The translations under genes were made by a program, and so were the position numbers. A DNA stretch of 11,157 bases from Acidobacteriaceae bacterium UBA1795 (GTDB taxonomy: Bacteria > Acidobacteriota > Terriglobia > Terriglobales > Acidobacteriaceae), in contig DCFV01000174.1 in the NCBI GenBank assembly GCA_002314435.1, forward strand, positions 1-11,157, in the 5' to 3' direction. Shown here piece by piece: positions 5,907 to 11,157 of this stretch (positions are counted from its first letter, which is position 1; each line of letters opens with the position of its first letter). The notes under the pieces were generated by a model. The model did no database searches. It saw nothing but the letters and a program-made list of their open reading frames with translations, and was not told the DNA's origin.

Positions 5907-7438
5907 CGCGCCGACGAGCCTGCCACAGCAGAACTCCGAGCAAAAAGCACGCAGGCTTGCGTGTTCTCGCCTTCTCTGCTCAAAACCATCCATCCGGGGG
6001 TCCGCTCGAGCAGATACGCGAGCGCCTCGTCTTTCTTCACCAGTACGTGATCGATGCGGTACTGGTCCAGCAGTCGCAGGGACTCGTGCAGCTTCATCAG
6101 GTCAAGAAAGTCCTTCATCACACCGTGATGCTCGAAGGTGTCAAAGCGCGAGTCGATGAAGGTTGGCTTGCCGTAAAAATCCATGAGCCCGCCAAAGTTA
6201 TCCTCGTTCATGGTGCGCCACGACGGCTGCAGCGAGACGATGGTCCGAAGAGGCAACTCCTTGGCAACGGCCTGCTGCAGCTTGCCCTGCACGGGCACAA
6301 AGTGCGCCACAACCACCAGGGCACCTGCCGCGATCAGCCCATTCAGAAATGGGATCGTCTTTTGTACTGGTGGTGGCAGGAAGATGCTGAATGTCAGGTC
6401 CGACGCGATCATTGGCAGCGTAAGCACTGCAGCCAGAAACGTGAAGCGTGTATGAGCAAACGCGGCATACCAGGCAAAGAAGAACAGCGCCAGATCAAAG
6501 AGCTTCCATTTGCGTGCGCCCACTGCGTGGGCAGCCAGCATCAGGACAATTGCGAATACCGATGCCTTCCCCACGAACCAGCCCAGGTTCAGCGGCTGCC
6601 ATTCCTGCACATTGCTGATGTTCAGCGTCTGGCCAAAGGCCATATCGAAAGGATTCCACAGAAGCCGCCATCCGTAGGGATTGATGAACAGCAGCACAAC
6701 GCTTACCGCTAACACCAGAAGCAGCCGCTTGCGTTGGGCAGCAGAAAACGCATCCTGCAGGAAGATGCCGAGGTCAATGCGAAACCATCCGCACGCGATG
6801 TAAAGCGCGAGAATTGCCAACCCTATCAACCAGCTTCCGTGCAGGTTGATCCAGATGCAGAACAGCGGGGGCAGGAGCCACAACATCCGTTCCCTGCCTC
6901 GCTGCGCACGCTCGAGAATCGCCATCTCCACGCTGAGTGCGAGATAGGCGAACAGAATGGTGCGCGCGCTGCTATTCACCGTCATCAGCAGCACGCCAAG
7001 CCCAGCGATCCAGAGAGAGACCGCTGCGTTCGCCTGCCTCCAGCAGCCCCGCCAGTAGATCAGCAACACATTGCCGAAAATCCCGATAGCCGAGGCAACG
7101 TACACACCCACCAGAGCGAGATGCTTGTAGCTGAGCCAGAAGAACAAGCCCGAAAGCCACTCCGGATCGATCCAGCTTTGCCCCGCGACCGTGAACGAAT
7201 ACGGCTCGACGCGAATGAAGTGATGCGTCTGGTCAACGATGCGCCCGCTGGCCATGTGCCACCAGAGGTCCGGATCGTTAAAAAGCCCGTCGCCTGTGCG
7301 CAGGTCCGAGAAGATTGTCGCAACCACAAGCAGAAGCGCCATGTCCATCAGGTGCCTGCTGAAGAGGCGCTGTAGCAGCGAGTTGAATGTACGCACAGGT
7401 GTCTCAGCGGTGTCCTGCCCGGAGTGTTGGGGATGCAT
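5903..7438 (-). CDS. Multispanning membrane protein, GT-C-like, function unknown
   Basis: A 511-residue integral membrane protein of an uncharacterised group that looks like a GT-C-fold glycosyltransferase. Near the N-terminus, after the first helix, is an acidic DPDLWWH motif (about 55-61), then PYSFT (79-83) and W-I-D-PEWLSGL (about 89-98), a loop signature common to this group. WINLHGSW (about 196-203) and INPYGWRLL (about 252-260) follow in later loops. After roughly ten membrane segments, a soluble C-terminal domain begins near residue 386 and contains NEDNFGGLMDFYG and KPTFIDSRFDTF (about 424-435). Start choice is uncertain: ATG 7438 is used; TTG 7474 would add 12 residues and ATG 7348 would remove 30. 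It is convergent with the GT87-like gene and divergent from polA. The catalytic role is inferred from the fold-like pattern, not demonstrated. Confidence 0.65.
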   Translation of the reverse strand: MHPQHSGQDTAETPVRTFNSLLQRLFSRHLMDMALLLVVATIFSDLRTGDGLFNDPDLWWHMASGRIVDQTHHFIRVEPYSFTVAGQSWIDPEWLSGLFFWLSYKHLALVGVYVASAIGIFGNVLLIYWRGCWRQANAAVSLWIAGLGVLLMTVNSSARTILFAYLALSVEMAILERAQRGRERMLWLLPPLFCIWINLHGSWLIGLAILALYIACGWFRIDLGIFLQDAFSAAQRKRLLLVLAVSVVLLFINPYGWRLLWNPFDMAFGQTLNISNVQEWQPLNLGWFVGKASVFAIVLMLAAHAVGARKWKLFDLALFFFAWYAAFAHTRFTFLAAVLTLPMIASDLTFSIFLPPPVQKTIPFLNGLIAAGALVVVAHFVPVQGKLQQAVAKELPLRTIVSLQPSWRTMNEDNFGGLMDFYGKPTFIDSRFDTFEHHGVMKDFLDLMKLHESLRLLDQYRIDHVLVKKDEALAYLLERTPGWMVLSREGENTQACVLFARSSAVAGSSAR

Positions 7439-7451
7439 AGATTCACAGTAA

Positions 7452-7480
7452 TTGACCTGCAAACAGCCCGGCAAGACAAT
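7452..7480 (+). promoter_or_regulatory. Sigma-70-type promoter for polA
   Basis: TTGACC (7452-7457) matches five of six bases of the -35 hexamer. Exactly 17 bp later, GACAAT (7475-7480) matches four of six of the -10. A transcript would begin near 7487, about 50 nt before the polA ATG. It lies in the short divergent spacer between polA and the leftward membrane protein gene. Confidence 0.5.
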
Positions 7481-7539
7481 CCCGTGCCGTCAGAAAGGGC
7501 CTGAATTCAGCTCGTCAACGGGCCCGCTTCGGCGCTCGA

Positions 7540-10272
7540 ATGCAGAAGGCGTCATGCTCCGGTGCCCCTGATAGACTCGGTAGCGTGCCCGATCAAGCCA
7601 AGCCGCCAGTCTTTCTCCTCGACACCATGTCGTTCATCTTCCGTGCCTACCATGCCATGCAGCGCAGCCGACCTATGTCCACGCGCTCCGGCCTGCCCAC
7701 GGCGGCCATCTATGTGTTCGTAAACATGATCAAAAAGCTGCGGCAGGACTTCTCGCCACACTATTTTGCGGCCGTCTTCGACGTGAGCGGCGAAGTCTTT
7801 CGCGACGAGCGGGCGCGCGCGATCAGCACGCTACGCAAGTGGAATGCGAAGACCCAGAGCTTTGACGAGGTCAGCTACGAGGGCTACAAGGCCAACCGCG
7901 AATCGATGCCCGAGGACCTGCGGCGCCAAATTCCCTACATTCGCCGCGCACTCGAAGCGTTGCGGATTCCCGTGCTTGAAGCTGAGGGTTTCGAGGCTGA
8001 CGACGTGATTGGCACACTGGCACGCGAAGCCTCCGAGAAAGGGCACGAGGTCTTCATCGTCTCCGGCGACAAGGACATGATGCAGCTGGTCACGCCGCAG
8101 GTGAAGATCCTCAACCCGCAGAAGGACAACCTGATTCTCGATCCTGCAAAGGTGACCGAAGTTCTGGGAGTGCCTCCGGAAAAGGTCGTTGATGTGATGG
8201 CGCTGCGCGGAGATGCCGTCGACAACATTCCGGGCGCGCCCGGTATCGGCGACAAGGGTAGCGTGGATTTGATCGTCGAGTTCGGCAGCGTGCAGGCCGT
8301 GCTTGACCATGCCGCCGAGGTCAAGCGTAAGAGCTATCGCGAGTCGTTGGAACAAAACCGCGACACCGTACTGCTTTCCAAGGAACTGGTCACTATCGAC
8401 TGCCATGTGCCTGTCGAACTGGATCTGACTGCGATGAAAACCGAGGATGCGGACCTGGAGGCCTGCCGCGAGCTGTTTACCGAACTCGAATTCACCTCGA
8501 TGCTGCGCGAGCTTGCTCCGTCCGCCGCTGCTGCGCCCCTCGAACTGATCGACGAGCCCACTGCCAACCAAATAGCAGCGTTCTTCACGCTGGCGCGCAA
8601 GCAGGGCTTTGCGTTCGCGCTCGATGCGGCTCCGCCGATCGAACACGCGCCCGAAGACGACGTGCCGCAGACACTCTCGCTCCTCGATGCCGTTGAAGCG
8701 GCCGAGAAGAAGGAGCAATTCAGTATTGGCGTGTGCGCGGAACCGGGCACTGCGCTGCTTCTTCCTCTCTCGCCGGAATTACGAGCGTTGCTCGCAGACG
8801 CGGCTGTGCCCAAGCGCGTCCACGACTGGAAGCTCGCGCTGCACATACTCGACGAGCAGGGTGTGGAGTTGCGCGGCACCGTGGACGACACCATGTTGCT
8901 CTCCTACGCGTTGAACCCTACACACAGTTCACAGACGGTAGCGGATGTGGCAGCACGCCATGGCCAGCCGTCGCCTTCCTCTCTGGCAGCCGCCGCTGCC
9001 GCCGTGTATGCGCTGGTTCCCCTGCTTCGCGCCGAGGCGGAAAAGAACGGAGTGGCGCGCGTCTACAGCGAGATCGATCTGCCCCTTGCTCCTGTGCTCT
9101 TCCGCATGGAGCGTGCCGGCGTGCGCATTGACACTGCCGTGCTCGGCGGGCTCTCAAAGCGCTTTGCTATCGAGATTGAACGGCTCAGTGAGCGCATCTT
9201 CGCACTCGCCGGCCGACGCTTCAATATCAACTCGCCCAAGCAACTCGGCGAAGTGCTATTTAACGAGTTGAAGCTGCCAGCACCTGCTGCCCGTGGCAAG
9301 AGCAAGTCTATATCCACCGCGCAGGACGTGCTCGAGCAACTCGCGGAAACTCACGAGGCCCCGCGCCTGGTGCTCGAGTTTCGCCACCTGACCAAGCTTA
9401 AATCGAACTACGTTGATGCCCTGCCCATGCTGGCCGATGTCGATGAGCGCGTCCACACTACATTTCAATCAGCGGCTACGACCACCGGCCGTCTCTCGTC
9501 TGTCAATCCCAATCTGCAGAACATTCCTGTGCGCACTGAGCTCGGCCGCGAAATTCGTGCAGCCTTTATTGCCGCGCCCGGCACCGAGTTGCTCTCCGCC
9601 GACTACTCGCAGATCGAGCTGCGTCTGCTGGCGCACTTCAGCGAAGACTCGCTGCTGCTGCGTGCCTATGCCAACGGCGAGGATATTCATACGCTCACCG
9701 CCAGCGAGGTCTTCGGTGTGCCTGCCGACGCCATGGACAAGGAGACGCGCAACCGCGCCAAGGCCGTGAACTTCGGCATCGTCTACGGCATCTCGGCCTT
9801 CGGTCTCGCGGCGCAGTTGGACATTCCTCAGGCCGAGGCGCGTGCCTACATCGACCGCTACTTCGCGCGCTACGAGGGTGTAAAGGCGTTCATTGATAAG
9901 ACGCTTGAGACGGCGCGCCAAGAAGGCAGCGTGCGCACGCTCTTCGGTCGCATGCGGCCTATTCCTGATATCGAGAGCCGCAACCCCAATCAGCGTGGCT
10001 TCGCCGAGCGTACAGCCGTTAATACACCGCTGCAGGGCACGGCCGCAGACCTTATCAAGCTGGCCATGATCTCACTTGACCGCAAACTCGCCGAACGCGG
10101 ACTGAAGACGCGCATGGTACTGCAGGTGCACGACGAACTGCTGTTCGAGGTGCCCGCCGGCGAGAAAGCTGAAGTGGAAACACTGGTCCGTGCGGAAATG
10201 GAAGGGGTCGTCCAGTTGCGGATCCCGCTGGTCGCCGACCTCGCCTTCGGCCCAAACTGGCGCGACCTTTAA
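7540..10272 (+). CDS. polA: DNA polymerase I
   Basis: Full-length DNA polymerase I (910 residues), which removes RNA primers and fills gaps in repair and Okazaki fragment maturation. The N-terminal 5' nuclease is intact: D28 in VFLLDTMSFIFRAYHA, EADDV (D154, D155), SGDKD (D177, D179), and RGDAVDNIPG (D225, D228) leading into the helix-hairpin-helix. The polymerase domain has motif A DYSQIELR (688-695), motif B R737...K741...F745...Y749, and motif C HDE (864-866). The middle 3'-5' exonuclease domain has lost most catalytic acids: D362 is kept, but the Glu two residues on is A364, the exo II Asp is A433, and the exo III Tyr/Asp are L482 and A486 in an Ala run. So proofreading is probably absent, as in Taq. 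ATG 7540 is used; GTG 7585 would remove 15 atypical residues and leave 8 before the nuclease, as in E. coli. Confidence 0.96.
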   Translation: MQKASCSGAPDRLGSVPDQAKPPVFLLDTMSFIFRAYHAMQRSRPMSTRSGLPTAAIYVFVNMIKKLRQDFSPHYFAAVFDVSGEVFRDERARAISTLRKWNAKTQSFDEVSYEGYKANRESMPEDLRRQIPYIRRALEALRIPVLEAEGFEADDVIGTLAREASEKGHEVFIVSGDKDMMQLVTPQVKILNPQKDNLILDPAKVTEVLGVPPEKVVDVMALRGDAVDNIPGAPGIGDKGSVDLIVEFGSVQAVLDHAAEVKRKSYRESLEQNRDTVLLSKELVTIDCHVPVELDLTAMKTEDADLEACRELFTELEFTSMLRELAPSAAAAPLELIDEPTANQIAAFFTLARKQGFAFALDAAPPIEHAPEDDVPQTLSLLDAVEAAEKKEQFSIGVCAEPGTALLLPLSPELRALLADAAVPKRVHDWKLALHILDEQGVELRGTVDDTMLLSYALNPTHSSQTVADVAARHGQPSPSSLAAAAAAVYALVPLLRAEAEKNGVARVYSEIDLPLAPVLFRMERAGVRIDTAVLGGLSKRFAIEIERLSERIFALAGRRFNINSPKQLGEVLFNELKLPAPAARGKSKSISTAQDVLEQLAETHEAPRLVLEFRHLTKLKSNYVDALPMLADVDERVHTTFQSAATTTGRLSSVNPNLQNIPVRTELGREIRAAFIAAPGTELLSADYSQIELRLLAHFSEDSLLLRAYANGEDIHTLTASEVFGVPADAMDKETRNRAKAVNFGIVYGISAFGLAAQLDIPQAEARAYIDRYFARYEGVKAFIDKTLETARQEGSVRTLFGRMRPIPDIESRNPNQRGFAERTAVNTPLQGTAADLIKLAMISLDRKLAERGLKTRMVLQVHDELLFEVPAGEKAEVETLVRAEMEGVVQLRIPLVADLAFGPNWRDL

Positions 10273-10325
10273 GCCGTAGTACCACAGAGGTAATCAGGCG
10301 CATGAACGCGGAGTCTTGCGCATTG

Positions 10326-10353
10326 CATTGGGGATGTTAGCATGTCCCCAATG
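10326..10353 (+). promoter_or_regulatory. Hairpin covering the GT2 ribosome-binding site and start
   Basis: CATTGGGGA (10326-10334) is perfectly complementary to TCCCCAATG (10345-10353), with a 10-nt loop. The left arm contains the Shine-Dalgarno GGGGA (10330-10334), which sits 7 nt before ATG 10342. The start codon is in the loop, and a second in-frame ATG (10351) lies in the right arm. In the mRNA this would hide the ribosome-binding site and could allow translational control. The effect is inferred. Confidence 0.5.
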
Positions 10354-11064
10354 TCCACCAATGACGCAATTGAGCCATGTCTGACGGCTGTGATGCCCGT
10401 CTATAACGAAGCGGCCACGATTGCGGGTATTGTGCGCCTGGTACTTGCGCAGCGGCCTGTGCAGGAATTGGTGATCGTGGACGACTGTTCGAGCGACGGC
10501 ACTTGGAACCATCTGATCGAACTCGCGCATGAGGATCAACGCATCAAACTGCTGCGGCACGAAGTGAACCAAGGTAAGGGAGCCGCCCTGCGCACGGGCA
10601 TCGCGCATGCAACGTCCGACACGGTCATCATTCAGGATGCGGACCTCGAATACGATCCTACTGAGTACCACTTACTGCTGACGCCCATCCTCGCTGGCAA
10701 AGCCGATGTGGTGTATGGCTCACGCTTTATGGGTGGCGTCGGCGCGCACCGCGTGCTTTATTACTGGCACTCGGTAGGCAACCGCTTCCTCACCACAATC
10801 TCTAACATGGCTACTGACCTGAACCTCACCGATATGGAGACTGGCTATAAAGCCTTCCGTCGCGAGGTAATCCAGAGTATTCGCATCGAAGAAGCGCGGT
10901 TTGGCTTTGAACCGGAGATCACCGCAAAGATCGCGAAAGCGAAGGTCCGTGTCTATGAGGTCGGTATTTCTTACAATGGACGCACCTATGCTGAGGGCAA
11001 GAAGATAGGCTGGCGTGACGGCGTCCAGGCCCTTTGGTGCATTCTGAAATATAACTACCTGTAA
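10342..11064 (+). CDS. Family 2 glycosyltransferase, DPM1-like (polyprenyl-phosphate sugar synthase type)
   Basis: A 240-residue GT2 enzyme of the dolichol/polyprenyl-phosphate mannose synthase-like group, which moves a sugar from a nucleotide donor to a polyprenyl phosphate on the cytoplasmic face of the membrane. Motifs in order: MPVYNEA (18-24), VDDCSSDGT with D47 and D48, NQGKGAALRTGI, the metal-binding DxD as QDADLEYDP (D99, D101), YGSRF, METGYKAFR, FGFEPEITAKI, and the C-terminal GRTYAEGKKIGWRDG. There is no C-terminal membrane helix, so it is the short soluble type. GGGGA at 10330-10334 supports ATG 10342; ATG 10351 is an alternative. It starts 69 nt after polA with no terminator between, so co-transcription is possible. 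Donor and lipid acceptor cannot be read from sequence; it could feed the GT-C-like membrane proteins nearby. Confidence 0.88.
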   Translation: MSPMSTNDAIEPCLTAVMPVYNEAATIAGIVRLVLAQRPVQELVIVDDCSSDGTWNHLIELAHEDQRIKLLRHEVNQGKGAALRTGIAHATSDTVIIQDADLEYDPTEYHLLLTPILAGKADVVYGSRFMGGVGAHRVLYYWHSVGNRFLTTISNMATDLNLTDMETGYKAFRREVIQSIRIEEARFGFEPEITAKIAKAKVRVYEVGISYNGRTYAEGKKIGWRDGVQALWCILKYNYL

Positions 11065-11078
11065 TAGAACCGCACAAC

Positions 11079-11097
11079 GGATGCGAGCTTCGCATTC
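11079..11097 (+). other. Small hairpin after the GT2 gene
   Basis: ATGCGA (11081-11086) pairs with TCGCAT (11090-11095) around GCT, extended by G-T and G-C pairs to 11079/11097. It lies 15 nt after the stop codon. No T-tract follows, so it is at best a weak or factor-dependent terminator. The remaining bases to the window end show no gene I can support. Confidence 0.3.
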
Positions 11098-11157
11098 ATT
11101 CGACGGGTGGTTCGTTCCGAGGTGCTTGTTGGACTGACCTGCCCCCATTCTCCGCAC

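Noticed and set aside
5864..6712. 282-codon + strand open frame overlapping the leftward membrane protein
   Set aside because: Its translation is rich in Gln, His and Lys with no family pattern, while the opposite strand encodes a coherent membrane protein with conserved loops; it is an antisense shadow.
7831..8718. 295-codon leftward open frame inside polA
   Set aside because: Antisense to the highly conserved 5' nuclease region of PolA; no motif of its own.

Overview
The window is a chromosomal stretch, roughly 60% G+C by eye, with gene content like that of an Acidobacteriota genome of the Terriglobia (Granulicella/Edaphobacter/Terriglobus type). That placement is an inference from protein style (acidobacterial-looking Tad pilus proteins, DUF192, a PolA without proofreading residues, a DPM1-like glycosyltransferase), not from a marker gene. 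I see no rRNA, tRNA, insertion sequence, CRISPR array or phage gene.

Layout. Positions 1-423 hold no credible gene, only a leader with a possible extended -10 promoter. At 424-2870 two translationally coupled genes encode Tad/Flp pilus assembly proteins: the CpaB/RcpC periplasmic protein and the CpaC/RcpA outer-membrane secretin. They end at a strong intrinsic terminator. A small DUF192 protein follows (2977-3435). Next is a regulatory region with GTATAC-type inverted sites about 100 bp upstream of a well-spaced sigma-54 promoter (-24 GG / -12 GC), driving a 64-residue Flp prepilin (3714-3908). The 3909-4589 gap has no convincing ORF but several strong hairpins and a textbook intrinsic terminator, so it may hold a structured RNA or a long flp 3' UTR.

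From 4590 on there is a GT87-like multispanning membrane glycosyltransferase (+), converging on a second multispanning GT-C-like membrane protein (-) with overlapping stop codons. Divergent from the latter is polA (7540-10272), a full-length DNA polymerase I with intact 5' nuclease and polymerase motifs but a decayed 3'-5' exonuclease site. A DPM1-like family 2 glycosyltransferase (10342-11064) follows, with its ribosome-binding site inside an inverted repeat.

How the parts may work together: CpaB, CpaC and Flp are parts of one Tad pilus, but the motor ATPase (CpaF/TadA), TadB/TadC and the prepilin peptidase are not in the window. The GT2 enzyme could make polyprenyl-phosphate sugar that the GT-C membrane proteins use as donor; this is inference from family knowledge and proximity. 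The most interesting signals are the sigma-54/inverted-site control region of flp, the structured gap after flp, the hairpin over the GT2 start, and the proofreading-dead PolA.
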